Below are positions 23,772-32,943 of a stretch of DNA of 46,306 nucleotides, one piece after another; the stretch's first letter is position 1, and each line of letters opens with the position of its first letter. The translations under genes and the position numbers were made by a program. Below the pieces are notes generated by a model. The model searched no databases. It was not told the origin of the DNA and saw only the letters and a list, made by a program, of their open reading frames with translations. This DNA comes from Actinomycetes bacterium (GTDB lineage Bacteria > Actinomycetota > Acidimicrobiia > Acidimicrobiales > Palsa-688), in assembly GCA_021847945.1 (NCBI GenBank), contig JAJZNG010000099.1, positions 1-46,306 on the forward strand, read 5' to 3'.

Positions 23772-26700
23772 GCTGCGAACTCCTCCCCTCCGCCCGCTAA
23801 CAGCTGTTCCTCTTCCACCAGATCCTCCTCGCGCAGACCAAGAGCCACTCTCAGCTGGTCTGCTTCTAGGTCACCGAGGCTGCTTCTCGCAGGCAGGACC
23901 ATCCCGGCAATGCGACGTTTACCGGCGACGATCTCCTCGACTCTCTCGTCGACCGTACCCGGGCACACGAGACGGTGAGACATAACCGTCCCCTGTTGAC
24001 CGATCCGCCAAGCCCGGTCGCGGGCCTGATCCTCAACCGCCGGATTCCACCACCGGTCGTAGAGAACCACGTGACGGGCTGCGGTCAGGTTAAGACCCGA
24101 CCCGCCGGCCTTGATGGACAGCACGAGAGCGCCGGGGCCGGAACCCGACTGAAACTGGGAGACCAGCTCGTCTCGGGCGGAGCGCGACAGACCGCCGTGA
24201 TAGCAGCCGACGTCGAGCCCGCTACGCCTGCTCAGATGGCCCGCGAGGAGCTCGCCCCAACGGGCGAAGTGCGTGAAAACCAAGAGTCGCTCCCCCGCCG
24301 CAACGACGTCGTCGAAGATCTCCTCAAGACGTGTGAGCTTGCCCGAGCGGTTGTCGAGGACGCCGATCTCGTCCTGGTCGCCGAGGTAGGCGGCCGGGTG
24401 GTCGCATATCTGCTTGAGAGCTGTTATAGCCGCAAGGACCTGGCCTTTGCGTTTGTTGGCGTCGCCCTCCAGGTCTCTTTGGACGAGACGGTCGACGACA
24501 GCCTGGTACAACCCGATCTGCTCGGCGGTCATCGCGCAAAGGTCGAGCCGGTCGACTTTGTCGGGTAGCTCGGCAGCGATCTCCGGTTCGTTCTTGGTTC
24601 GCCGGAAGATCAGCAGGCCGTTAAGAGCCCGCAACGCCGATTCCTGTGCGGACCTGCTGGAATCTTGAGCGGTAGTGTCCCCCGCAGTGGCCGGTGCGGA
24701 ACGTGAGAGGCTCTCTATAAAAGACGACCGGCCGCCGACCAGACCAGGGTTGGTCCAGTCGAGGATCGCCCACAAGTCGCCGAGACCGTTCTCCACAGGC
24801 GTCCCCGTGAGGGCAAGCTTGTTGTGGGCACGAAGCTTTCGCAGCTCGCGTGCCGTCTCGTTCGTGTGGTTCTTGATCACTTGGGCCTCGTCGACCACGA
24901 CCCGTCTCCACGATATCGCCGACAGCGCCTCGATGTCGCGCACCGCAGTGGCGTAGGTCGTCAGCACCACGTCGTGGCCGTTGGCTAACCGGGCTATTGC
25001 GTCACCCTCGGCGCGGCGCGGACCATGGTGCAGCACAACTTTTAGCCTTGGCGTAAAACGGCGAGCTTCGGCGTGCCAGTTGCCGAGAACCGCTGGTGGG
25101 CATATAACCAAAGACGGGCCGTGACCGACATCGGAGATCATGTGAGCGAGGACAGTCGGGGTCTTGCCGAGGCCCATGTCCATAGCCAGACAGCCTCCCA
25201 AGCCGGACCTGTCTAAGAACCCGAGCCAGCCACCGGCTTCGGCCTGGTAGCTGCGAAGCTGACCGGCGAAGCCGTCCGGGGTGTCTATAGGCGCCGGAGG
25301 ATGGGTGGTTGCGCCCCGCAGGAGCTCGGCCGCCCAGCCAGTACCGTCGACTCTTACCGGACCTGCAAGACTGAGGCCGTCGATACCCACAGCGTGGCGG
25401 ATCATCTCCGCCCCCGACATCTGTGTGATCGACGCCCGCTCCGCGAGCGCAGCGCTCGCCGCGGCAAGGTCGTCCCGGTCGAGATGCACCCATCGGCCCC
25501 GCACCTTGACCAGCGGAGAGGCCTCCTTGGCCAGCCGGGCGATCTCAGCTGCGGTGAGCTCCAAGTCGCCGAAGAGCACGCTCCAGCGGACATTAGCCAG
25601 TTGGCTGATCCCGACCTGAGACTGACCGTCGAGAGCCTCCGCGAAAAGGCGCAACTGAGGGCTGGGGCGGCGTTTGGACACGAGCGGCAACATCACCTCA
25701 AAGCCCGCGTCCACCAGAGCGGGACCGGTCTCGAACATCAGGTCCGCTGCCTCGTCTGTGTCGAGGAGCACCTGACCTCTCCGGGTGGTCGGGCGTTTGA
25801 GGGCCGGAACCAGACGTTCAAGGCGCCGCATCTGCGCTTCCAGCTGATGCGACTTAGCCCCCGAGGAAATAACCATCGCCGGCTCGACAGCCATCGGACG
25901 CTTGTCGACACCTGTAGCTTCGACGGTCAGAAGCCAGCCGCCGTCGTCCCCCGGCGGGTCGAGCCGGACGACGAGACCGACCCTCACGCCGGTGGTGACC
26001 GCAGAGGCCCAACGCTTGAGGTCCTCGATGCTACGAGAGGCCGGCTCCTGCTCCGCGGCGAAGGGCTTCCCGTCGAGACCGTAAAGGAAGGCTTCTCCCA
26101 CCTCCGGGCGCGTCGACGCCACCGGGGACGCAGCGGGGCTCTCAAGGCGCGACGCCCCAGCTCGTGCGACGGCGTCAACGACGGCGGAAAGAACCGACCT
26201 TGCCACAGCGTCCGGAGCGACAGCGGGCTGCAAGGCGCTCAGCGCCCCCGGCATACGCGTCACCAGATCGTGCAGCCTCTCGCGCGCCACAAGCGCAGGG
26301 AACCACCGGACCCTAAAGCGACCGGGCCCTGGCCTCGAGGACGTCTGGGACTGAGAGGTCGGCCGCAAGAGCGGAACGATGTGACCCTTCGCTACGAGCT
26401 CGGTACCCCAGACCGCTAGCTCGCCGAGCCATCTAAGGCTCGGCCCGACGTCGTCGCCTCCCCTGCCTGCGGCTATACCTACCAGCCATCCCAGGGTATG
26501 GGCCAGCGATGCGGAGCGAGCTACTGTATCGGCGACAAAAGTGTGGCTGAGCGACGCGTGAGACTCCCAGGGTATGGTCGACCCCTCGGCTGATTCCAGC
26601 AGCCGGTCCAGGTCCTCGGCGCCGCACTGGCAGCCGGGCCCGCCGGCCCAGACGACGACGCGGCCCTCCCCCCAAGACACCTGTAGCTTGGGTACTCCCA

Positions 26701-27028
26701 TCTCCAAAGCCGGCTCAGGGGCGGGCTGCTCGAAGGACTGTTCAGATCGTGGTCGATCGTCCGCGGCGGACGGGGTCTCGGCGGACGGACCTGGGTCGGG
26801 TGTGCCCTGCGAGAGTTGGCTCACCGAGGCTGGGGGTACTATGGGGTCGCCGCCGGCTCGCGCCAGCGCTTCGGCGAGTCTTGCACGCTCCGAGTTGAGG
26901 TCAGCGAGGACCATCACCCTAAGGTCGCCGTCCAGGCTCGATGCGCTCGCAACGGCGGAGTCGGTCTCGTGGATCAGGCGCCGAAGCGTGGCTATCCACG
27001 AAAGGTGCTCTTTGGCCAGCAGTTCCAC
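23768..27028 (-). CDS. SNF2/HepA-family DEAD/DEAH helicase
   Basis: A large ATP-driven DNA (or RNAP) remodelling protein, 1086 residues from GTG 27028. The N-terminal 560 residues carry the SNF2-associated region of actinobacterial homologues. The helicase core begins with LRSYQAEAGGWLGFL, then motif I MDMGLGKTPT (about residue 617), Walker B VVDEAQ (about 712), SALTGTPVENG-like motif III written ALTGTPVENGLGD, and motif VI QARDRAWRIGQ (about 1005). Relatives sit with SWIM proteins; a short tail-like protein follows. Coding-like sequence continues in frame upstream to CTG 27094 (EQITLEAAVLAEAGGW), with GTGGAG 8 bases before it, so the real start may be that CTG. It is divergent from the aldehyde dehydrogenase across about 290 bases. 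Confidence 0.93.
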   Translation of the reverse strand: MELLAKEHLSWIATLRRLIHETDSAVASASSLDGDLRVMVLADLNSERARLAEALARAGGDPIVPPASVSQLSQGTPDPGPSAETPSAADDRPRSEQSFEQPAPEPALEMGVPKLQVSWGEGRVVVWAGGPGCQCGAEDLDRLLESAEGSTIPWESHASLSHTFVADTVARSASLAHTLGWLVGIAAGRGGDDVGPSLRWLGELAVWGTELVAKGHIVPLLRPTSQSQTSSRPGPGRFRVRWFPALVARERLHDLVTRMPGALSALQPAVAPDAVARSVLSAVVDAVARAGASRLESPAASPVASTRPEVGEAFLYGLDGKPFAAEQEPASRSIEDLKRWASAVTTGVRVGLVVRLDPPGDDGGWLLTVEATGVDKRPMAVEPAMVISSGAKSHQLEAQMRRLERLVPALKRPTTRRGQVLLDTDEAADLMFETGPALVDAGFEVMLPLVSKRRPSPQLRLFAEALDGQSQVGISQLANVRWSVLFGDLELTAAEIARLAKEASPLVKVRGRWVHLDRDDLAAASAALAERASITQMSGAEMIRHAVGIDGLSLAGPVRVDGTGWAAELLRGATTHPPAPIDTPDGFAGQLRSYQAEAGGWLGFLDRSGLGGCLAMDMGLGKTPTVLAHMISDVGHGPSLVICPPAVLGNWHAEARRFTPRLKVVLHHGPRRAEGDAIARLANGHDVVLTTYATAVRDIEALSAISWRRVVVDEAQVIKNHTNETARELRKLRAHNKLALTGTPVENGLGDLWAILDWTNPGLVGGRSSFIESLSRSAPATAGDTTAQDSSRSAQESALRALNGLLIFRRTKNEPEIAAELPDKVDRLDLCAMTAEQIGLYQAVVDRLVQRDLEGDANKRKGQVLAAITALKQICDHPAAYLGDQDEIGVLDNRSGKLTRLEEIFDDVVAAGERLLVFTHFARWGELLAGHLSRRSGLDVGCYHGGLSRSARDELVSQFQSGSGPGALVLSIKAGGSGLNLTAARHVVLYDRWWNPAVEDQARDRAWRIGQQGTVMSHRLVCPGTVDERVEEIVAGKRRIAGMVLPARSSLGDLEADQLRVALGLREEDLVEEEQLLAGGGEEFAA

Positions 27029-27306
27029 GTCCTGCCGAGATGCCCATCCTCCGGCCTCGGCCAGGACCGCTGCCTCTAACGTGATCTGCTCCAGCGTCTT
27101 GTCTCCACTCTTGTAGCTACGACAACTAGCCCGTTGCGTCCGCCGCTCTGGGTGTCATTCCTGCGGCCACCTCTCCCCTCGAGAAGGCTGAGGCGACAGG
27201 GCCATACCAGCACAACTCGGGCTACGACCGCGGTTTCGGGTTGCTCTTTTACTGCGCTCCCTTCCGCTTGTTACATAATAGCGTGTGTTCGCAGCCTTGG
27301 AGCCTC

Positions 27307-27312
27307 TATCCT
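27307..27312 (+). promoter_or_regulatory. Likely -10 box giving a leaderless transcript (aldehyde dehydrogenase)
   Basis: TATCCT lies 7 bases before ATG 27320, and no ribosome binding site is present, so transcription would begin at the ATG. The remaining divergent region 27095-27306 shows nothing else recognisable apart from an AT-rich TTACATAATAG near 27270. Confidence 0.4.
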
Positions 27313-27319
27313 CGAAGCG

Positions 27320-28882
27320 ATGAGCATGATCTTGAAGCCCGGCACCTCTTGGTGGGAGACCTACGCCCGCTGCGTTTCGGTTGCGCCCGAGGCTTTCGAC
27401 TCCGACCGGTTGAGGAACCTGACGCGAGGCGAGTGGAGGCGTGTCGGCCTGCCCGGTGACCACGTCAACCCCGTCGACGGCACGCCGATCCCCGGACCGC
27501 CGCGTGTGGACTACGACGAGGCGGTAGCGGCGGTGGCGCATGCGGGCAGGGAGCACAGCGAGTGGTCTGAGACTGACCTGGACGAACGCCGGGCTCGTGT
27601 CACAGCCGCCGTCGATGCTATGACGGAACACCGGGATCTTCTCGCCTTGCTGCTGGTCTGGGAGATCGGTAAGCCTTGGCGCTTGGCGTGCGCGGACGTG
27701 GACCGCTGCTTGGACGGCGTCCGCTGGTATGTCGGCGAGATCGAACGCCAGATGGCGATCGGGACGCCCGACCAACGAAGCCCGCTGCCGGGCGCCGTGT
27801 CCAACATAGCCAGCTGGAACTATCCGATGAGCGTCCAGGTACACGCCGAGTTGGTCCAGCTCCTCGCCGGTAACGCTGTCGTCGCCAAGACGCCCAGCCA
27901 GGGGGGTTTCCACACGCTGACCCTCGCTCATGCCCTGATGAAGCGCGCGGGCCTTCCAGTGACCCTCCTCTCCGGTGTCGGAAGCCAGCTCGGAGAGGTG
28001 CTGATCAGAGGTGAGGGCATCGCGGCCCTGGCGTTCGTCGGGGGACGTGCGAACGGGCGGCAGGCGGCAGTGAGCCTCGCTGACACCGGCCGGCGTCACA
28101 TGCTCGAACAGGAAGGCCTTAACGCGTGGGGCATCTGGGATTTCAGCCAGTGGGACCTGCTGGCACAACATTTGCGTAAAGGATTCGAGTACGCCAAGCA
28201 GCGCTGCACGGCGTACCCGCGCTACGTAGTCCAGAGACGCCTCTTCCCAGCGTTCTTAGAGATGTACCTGCCCGTCGTCCGCTCTTTACGCTTCGGGCAT
28301 CCCCTCGCCGTGTCCGACCCAGCGGAGCCGCTACCGAACTTGGACTTCGGTCCTGTCATACACGCGAACAAGGCCTCTGACCTTGTGGAGGTGTTCAACG
28401 AGGCGCTCAGAGGCGGCGGAATACCCCTGTATCGGGGGAGCTTGGGCGACGGGCACTTCCTCGACGGCCAGGACACGTCCGCCTACGTGGCCCCGGCCTG
28501 CGTGCTCGCCCCCCCGGCTTCGTGGTCCTTGCACCACGCCGAGCCTTTCGGACCGCTCGACTCGGTGATAGTCGTGGACACCGAATCAGAGCTTCTCGCT
28601 GCGATGAACGCGAGCAACGGGTCGCTAGTCGCTTCGGTGGCCACTGACGACTTGGACTTCGCGGCTCGGGTGAGCGAGCAGTTGCAGGCTTTCAAGGTCG
28701 GGGTCAACAAACCTCGTAGCCGCGGGGACCGCGAGGAGGTCTTCGGCGGTCTCGGACATTCCTGGAAGGGGGCTTTCGTGGGAGGAGACCTGCTCGTGCA
28801 GGCGGTCACCTACAACCCCGAAGGACCTGCCGAGCGGCTCTACGGGAACTTCCCGGACTATTCGCTGCTCCCGAGCCGGTGA
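27320..28882 (+). CDS. Aldehyde dehydrogenase family protein
   Basis: An NAD(P)-dependent ALDH, 520 residues from ATG 27320 (a second ATG follows at 27326). The nucleophile is Cys296 in KQRCTAYPRYVV. The general-base region reads LEQEGLNAWGI (Glu263), while most members read LELGGKNP, so one Gly of the turn is replaced by Glu. SNIASWNYPMSVQVH (about 156-170) corresponds to the N-P-W-N-Y-P nucleotide-site region, and FGPLDSVIVV holds the cofactor Phe. The N-terminus (SWWETYARCVSVAPEAF) is longer than usual. The substrate is unknown; it belongs to a divergent branch of the family. Its end overlaps the convergent phosphatase gene by 25 bases. Confidence 0.88.
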   Translation: MSMILKPGTSWWETYARCVSVAPEAFDSDRLRNLTRGEWRRVGLPGDHVNPVDGTPIPGPPRVDYDEAVAAVAHAGREHSEWSETDLDERRARVTAAVDAMTEHRDLLALLLVWEIGKPWRLACADVDRCLDGVRWYVGEIERQMAIGTPDQRSPLPGAVSNIASWNYPMSVQVHAELVQLLAGNAVVAKTPSQGGFHTLTLAHALMKRAGLPVTLLSGVGSQLGEVLIRGEGIAALAFVGGRANGRQAAVSLADTGRRHMLEQEGLNAWGIWDFSQWDLLAQHLRKGFEYAKQRCTAYPRYVVQRRLFPAFLEMYLPVVRSLRFGHPLAVSDPAEPLPNLDFGPVIHANKASDLVEVFNEALRGGGIPLYRGSLGDGHFLDGQDTSAYVAPACVLAPPASWSLHHAEPFGPLDSVIVVDTESELLAAMNASNGSLVASVATDDLDFAARVSEQLQAFKVGVNKPRSRGDREEVFGGLGHSWKGAFVGGDLLVQAVTYNPEGPAERLYGNFPDYSLLPSR

Positions 28883-29652
28883 GCTTCGTCGCGTCGAGAG
28901 GCGACCTCACCTCGCAGCAGGCCGAGCAAGAGAGCGGCCTGCTCGGCACGACAAATCAGCAGGTCATCCACATAGGGCGTAGCCCGGTTATAGACAAGCG
29001 TTGAGCCGTCCACGCGCGAAGCGTGTAGACCGGCGCTCATCGCCACACCGACCGGCGCGGCCGAGTCCCACTCCCACTGCCCGCCGGTGTGCACGTAGGC
29101 GTCGACGGTTCCCTCCACTACGGCCATCGCCTTGGCCCCGGCGGATCCCATGCGCACCACGTCGAAGCCGGCGGCGGCCGCCACCGCTGAGGCGACCGGT
29201 TGGGGTCGGCTGTCGCTCACGGCGAGCCTTCTGGGGCCGTCATGGGCGCTCCGAGCGTCTGGAACCCGGTCGCTTGCGAACACCTTGCCCTGCGCGGGAA
29301 GGCTGACCGCCGCAACCGCGATACCCACGTCTCGCTCCCAAAGCGCTATGTGCACAGCCCAGTCCTGCCTACCGGGTGTGCGGTACTCGCGGGTCCCGTC
29401 GAGGGGGTCTACGATCCACACTCTGTCTGCTTCGAGGCGACGAAGGTCGTCAGGGGATTCCTCGGAGAGGATCATGTCGTCCGGGCGGCATTCGCCTAGG
29501 CGATCTTGTATCAACCTGTTCGACTCGAAGTCTCCCGCATCGCCGAGTCTCTGACCGACCAGCCCTCCTGCGCGTACGGCGAGCAGAAGGCGGCCGGCCT
29601 CCTCGGCCACCTGCGCGGCGAGGCGGGCGTCGTCGAGGGAGTGTGAGCTCAC
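28858..29652 (-). CDS. CysQ-type 3'(2'),5'-bisphosphate nucleotidase / inositol monophosphatase family
   Basis: A Mg-dependent phosphatase of 264 residues. The metal site is complete: SEES (63-66, Glu64/Glu65), WIVDPLDGTREY (79-90, Asp82, Asp85) and QWEWDSAAPVGVA (about 192-204) with the third Asp. The TREY ending fits CysQ/PAP phosphatases better than inositol monophosphatases (usually T-x-N-F), so the likely role is recycling PAP to AMP in sulfur metabolism. The GTG overlaps the stop of the fused mutase gene (GTGA), so the two are co-translated, an odd pairing with no obvious metabolic link. A 14-bp perfect palindrome (29641-29654) spans this junction. Confidence 0.88.
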   Translation of the reverse strand: MSSHSLDDARLAAQVAEEAGRLLLAVRAGGLVGQRLGDAGDFESNRLIQDRLGECRPDDMILSEESPDDLRRLEADRVWIVDPLDGTREYRTPGRQDWAVHIALWERDVGIAVAAVSLPAQGKVFASDRVPDARSAHDGPRRLAVSDSRPQPVASAVAAAAGFDVVRMGSAGAKAMAVVEGTVDAYVHTGGQWEWDSAAPVGVAMSAGLHASRVDGSTLVYNRATPYVDDLLICRAEQAALLLGLLRGEVASRRDEAHRLGSSE

Positions 29653-32600
29653 ACGTTGCGTCGGTACTTGCCGCCGACCTCGAAGAGCGTCTGCGTTATC
29701 TGACCCAGACTTGCGTATCGCACAGCGTCCATCAGCACGCCGAACACGTTACCCCCAGACAGTGCAGTGTCGGCGAGGCGTGCGAGGACCCCAGGGCGCT
29801 CGTCGGCGTGACGGGCGTGGAAGGACGCTAGCCGCTCCAGCTGGCTGCGCTTTTCGTCTTCGGTAGAGCGGGCCAGTTCGAGATGGGAAGGCACGGCGTC
29901 TCCTTCGGGGTTTCGGAAGGTGTTGACACCGACGATGGGGAGAGTCCCGTCGTGCTTGCGGCTCTCGTAGAGCATCGACTCGTCCTGGATGCGGCCGCGC
30001 TGGTAGCCGGTCTCCATCGCTCCAAGCACGCCACCCCGCTCCGAGAGGCGGTCAAGCTCGGCCAGGACTGCCTCTTCGACAAGGTCCGTGAGCTCCTCCA
30101 CGATGAAGCTGCCCTGCAAGGGGTTCTCGTTCGCTGCGAGGCCCCACTCCCGGCTGATTATCAGCTGGATCGCAAGAGCCCGTCTGACCGACTCGGCCGT
30201 TGGGGTCGTCACTGCCTCGTCGTAGGCGTTGGTGTGCAAGCTGTTGGCGTTGTCGTATATCGCGCACAGCGCCTGGAGGGTGGTGCGGATGTCGTTGAAA
30301 GCCATCTCTTGGGCGTGGAGGGAGCGCCCCGAGGTCTGGATGTGGTACTTCAGCTTCTGAGCACGTTCGGAGGCACCGTAGCGGTCGCGCATCGCAATCG
30401 CCCAGATCCGCCTTGCTACGCGGCCTATGACCGTGTACTCGGGGTCCATGCCGTTGGAGAAGAAGAAGGAGAAGTTCGGGGCGAAGTCGTCAACGTGCAT
30501 TCCTCGCGCCAGGTAAGCCTCGACGTAGGTGAAACCGTTCGCGAGGGTAAAAGCCAGCTGGCTGATCGGGTTAGCCCCCGCCTCGGCAATGTGATATCCC
30601 GAGATCGACACGGAGTAGAAATTCTTGACGGCGTTGTCGATGAACCACTCCTGGATGTCGCCCATGACCCGCAGCGAGAACTCCGTCGAGAATATGCACG
30701 TGTTCTGACCCTGGTCCTCCTTGAGGATGTCGGCCTGCACCGTACCCCTGATACGGCGCAGGGTCGAAGAGCGGATCTCCTCCGCCTCCTGTGAGGTTGG
30801 CGGCCGAGAGTTCGCAGCGGTAAACCGTTCGGTCTGGTCGTCTATAGCGGCGTTGAAGAACATCGCCAGTATCGTCGGAGCCGGACCGTTGATCGTCATG
30901 GAAACAGATGTGGCCGGGTCGCACAGGTCGAACCCCCTGTAAAGGTCCCGCATGTCGTCGAGTGTTGCTATGGACACGCCCGAGTTGCCAACCTTCCCGT
31001 ATATGTCAGGCCGGACGTCAGGATCGAAACCGTAGAGGGTGACCGAGTCGAAAGCCGTCGACAAACGCGTGGCGGGCTGGCCGGCTGACAGCATGTGGAA
31101 TCGCGTGTTGGTCCGGGCAGCGTCGCCCTCGCCGGCGAACATCCGCGCTGGGTCTTCACCTTGCCTTTTGAGTGGGAAGACTCCGGCGGTGAAGGGGAAT
31201 GCTCCGGGAAGGTTCTCCGAGCGTAACCATGCGAGCAGATCCCCGTCGGACTCGAAGCGCGGCAGGGCTACCCTCGCCACGGGAGTACCCGAAAGGGACA
31301 CTTTGTGAAGTTCCGCGTCCGACAGGGCCGCTGCTCTAGCCGGCCATTCTTCGAGCAGCCGTCTGGACTCGGCGTCGAAGCTCTCCTCGGTCGTCGACGC
31401 GAGACGCCTCACGTCGGAGTCTTCCAGTCCTTGCTCGTCGAGGATGCCGAGCACTTCGCGCAGGGCCTGGCGGCGTCGCGCTTGCAGCACGACTTGCCGT
31501 GTGCGGCGGTGGTAGTTGCGGACAGCTTCGGAAATCTCCGAGAGATACCGCGACCGGGCGGTCGGGACGATCGCATCTCGTCGCGTCGATATACGCCCAG
31601 CCTGCGGGGGAAGGACCCCCGTGGTCGCGTGGAGCCCGAGCGCCCGCAACTGCGTTAGAAGGTAGTGGTAGAGGGCGTTCACGCCGTCGTCGGCGAAACG
31701 GGAAGCGACAGTGGCGAAGACCGGGAGCTCCTCCAAGGCAACGCCACGATGGTCGCCGCTTCTCGCCAGGTGACGGCGTACGTCACGGAGCGCGTCCGCA
31801 CCACCGGTACGTTCGAACTTGTTGACCACCACTGCCTTGGCGAAGTCGAGCATGTCGATCTTCTCCAGCTGCGAAGGTGAGCCGAACTCGGGTGTCATCA
31901 CGTACACGGGCAGGTCCACGTGGGAGATGACCTCGGCGTCGCCTTGTCCGATGCCGGGTGTCTCTACGATCACCAGGTTGAAGCCCCCGGCACGGCATAT
32001 GGAGATTGCGTCGTCCAGGCAGCCTGGCAGCTCCGAAGTGGAACCCCTGGTGGCAAGGGAGCGAAAGAAAATTGTCCGGTGACCGTGGTTGGACACGTCG
32101 AGCGAGTTCATTCGAATTCGGTCACCGAGCAGTGCTCCTCCCCCCTTGCGCCGGGTCGGGTCCACTGCGAGGACCGCCACGGAGAGCTTGTCCTGCTGGT
32201 CGAGGCGGAAGCGGCCCACGAGCTCGTCGGTCAGGGAAGACTTGCCGGAACCCCCCGTGCCTGTGATACCCAACACAGGCGCCGGGTTGGTAGCGGCCGC
32301 TTCGGAGATGCGCCTGCGGGTTTCCACGTCCAAGCCGCCGTTCTCGGACACCGAGATCAGCCTGGCTATAGCCCGCTGGTCGCCTTCGGTCGCCGCTTGG
32401 ACGTCTCGGGGGTCGAGGGGGAGCGGAGGCGTATCGCATTGTCTGATCAAAAGGTTGATCATGGATTCAAGGCCTAGCGACTGGCCGTCTTGGGGCGAGA
32501 AGATACGCGAGATCCCGTAAGCGTGGAGCTCGTCGATCTCCGAGGCGACGATCGTTCCTCCCCCACCGCCGTACACGCGTATGTCGGGACGGCCCTCGGA

Positions 32601-32858
32601 GCGGAGCCTGTCGAGGAGGTAGCGGAAGTACTCGACATGGCCCCCCTGATAGGAACTGATGGCGACGCCTTGAACGTCCTCTTGGATCGCGGCCGTGACG
32701 ACTTCGTCGACTGAGCGGTTGTGGCCGAGGTGGATAACCTCGGCCCCTTGGGCGACTAGGAGCCGTCTCATGATGTTGATAGCCGCGTCGTGACCGTCGA
32801 AGAGGCTAGCGGCGGTGACGAAACGCACCGGATTGACCGGTCGCTGCACAGAGTTCAC
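29649..32858 (-). CDS. icmF: Fused isobutyryl-CoA mutase IcmF (B12-dependent, with G-protein chaperone)
   Basis: Interconverts isobutyryl-CoA and butyryl-CoA. 1069 residues in the normal IcmF order: cobalamin-binding domain (about 10-140, SLFDGHDAAIN with Asp21/His23), MeaI-type GTPase (about 190-400, Walker A GITGTGGSGKSS at 197-208, and VDPTRRKGGGALLGDRIRM), a linker, then the catalytic TIM barrel (about 500-1069; TLYGFDPDVRPDIYGKVGNS, SISGYHIAEAGANP). Related fusions act on pivalyl- or isovaleryl-CoA, and I cannot separate these from sequence alone. The start is GTG 32858, apparently leaderless. The E1 dehydrogenase upstream could supply isobutyryl-CoA from valine. The phosphatase gene follows with a 4-base overlap. 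Confidence 0.94.
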   Translation of the reverse strand: MNSVQRPVNPVRFVTAASLFDGHDAAINIMRRLLVAQGAEVIHLGHNRSVDEVVTAAIQEDVQGVAISSYQGGHVEYFRYLLDRLRSEGRPDIRVYGGGGGTIVASEIDELHAYGISRIFSPQDGQSLGLESMINLLIRQCDTPPLPLDPRDVQAATEGDQRAIARLISVSENGGLDVETRRRISEAAATNPAPVLGITGTGGSGKSSLTDELVGRFRLDQQDKLSVAVLAVDPTRRKGGGALLGDRIRMNSLDVSNHGHRTIFFRSLATRGSTSELPGCLDDAISICRAGGFNLVIVETPGIGQGDAEVISHVDLPVYVMTPEFGSPSQLEKIDMLDFAKAVVVNKFERTGGADALRDVRRHLARSGDHRGVALEELPVFATVASRFADDGVNALYHYLLTQLRALGLHATTGVLPPQAGRISTRRDAIVPTARSRYLSEISEAVRNYHRRTRQVVLQARRRQALREVLGILDEQGLEDSDVRRLASTTEESFDAESRRLLEEWPARAAALSDAELHKVSLSGTPVARVALPRFESDGDLLAWLRSENLPGAFPFTAGVFPLKRQGEDPARMFAGEGDAARTNTRFHMLSAGQPATRLSTAFDSVTLYGFDPDVRPDIYGKVGNSGVSIATLDDMRDLYRGFDLCDPATSVSMTINGPAPTILAMFFNAAIDDQTERFTAANSRPPTSQEAEEIRSSTLRRIRGTVQADILKEDQGQNTCIFSTEFSLRVMGDIQEWFIDNAVKNFYSVSISGYHIAEAGANPISQLAFTLANGFTYVEAYLARGMHVDDFAPNFSFFFSNGMDPEYTVIGRVARRIWAIAMRDRYGASERAQKLKYHIQTSGRSLHAQEMAFNDIRTTLQALCAIYDNANSLHTNAYDEAVTTPTAESVRRALAIQLIISREWGLAANENPLQGSFIVEELTDLVEEAVLAELDRLSERGGVLGAMETGYQRGRIQDESMLYESRKHDGTLPIVGVNTFRNPEGDAVPSHLELARSTEDEKRSQLERLASFHARHADERPGVLARLADTALSGGNVFGVLMDAVRYASLGQITQTLFEVGGKYRRNV

Positions 32859-32864
32859 ATATTC

Positions 32865-32870
32865 ATTTTA
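32865..32870 (-). promoter_or_regulatory. Likely -10 box giving a leaderless icmF transcript
   Basis: TAAAAT on the reverse strand, then six bases, then GTG 32858. No ribosome binding site precedes the GTG, so the message probably starts at it. No clear -35 was found. It allows icmF to be expressed apart from the upstream E1 gene. Confidence 0.5.
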
Positions 32871-32943
32871 GTTGGATGTCTTACTAATCTCTAGTTATGT
32901 CCGAACCCGCGGCCAGAGAAATCGGGGAGCTCTGCCGGCTAGC

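Noticed and set aside
29641-29654. Perfect 14-bp palindrome GTGTGAGCTCACAC as a CRP-type site
   Set aside because: CRP-type sites need a 6-bp spacer between TGTGA and TCACA; here the half-sites touch, and the sequence is largely fixed by the overlapping stop and start codons.
32859-32943. Cobalamin riboswitch upstream of icmF
   Set aside because: The space is only 85 bases and shows no B12-box-like or stem structure.
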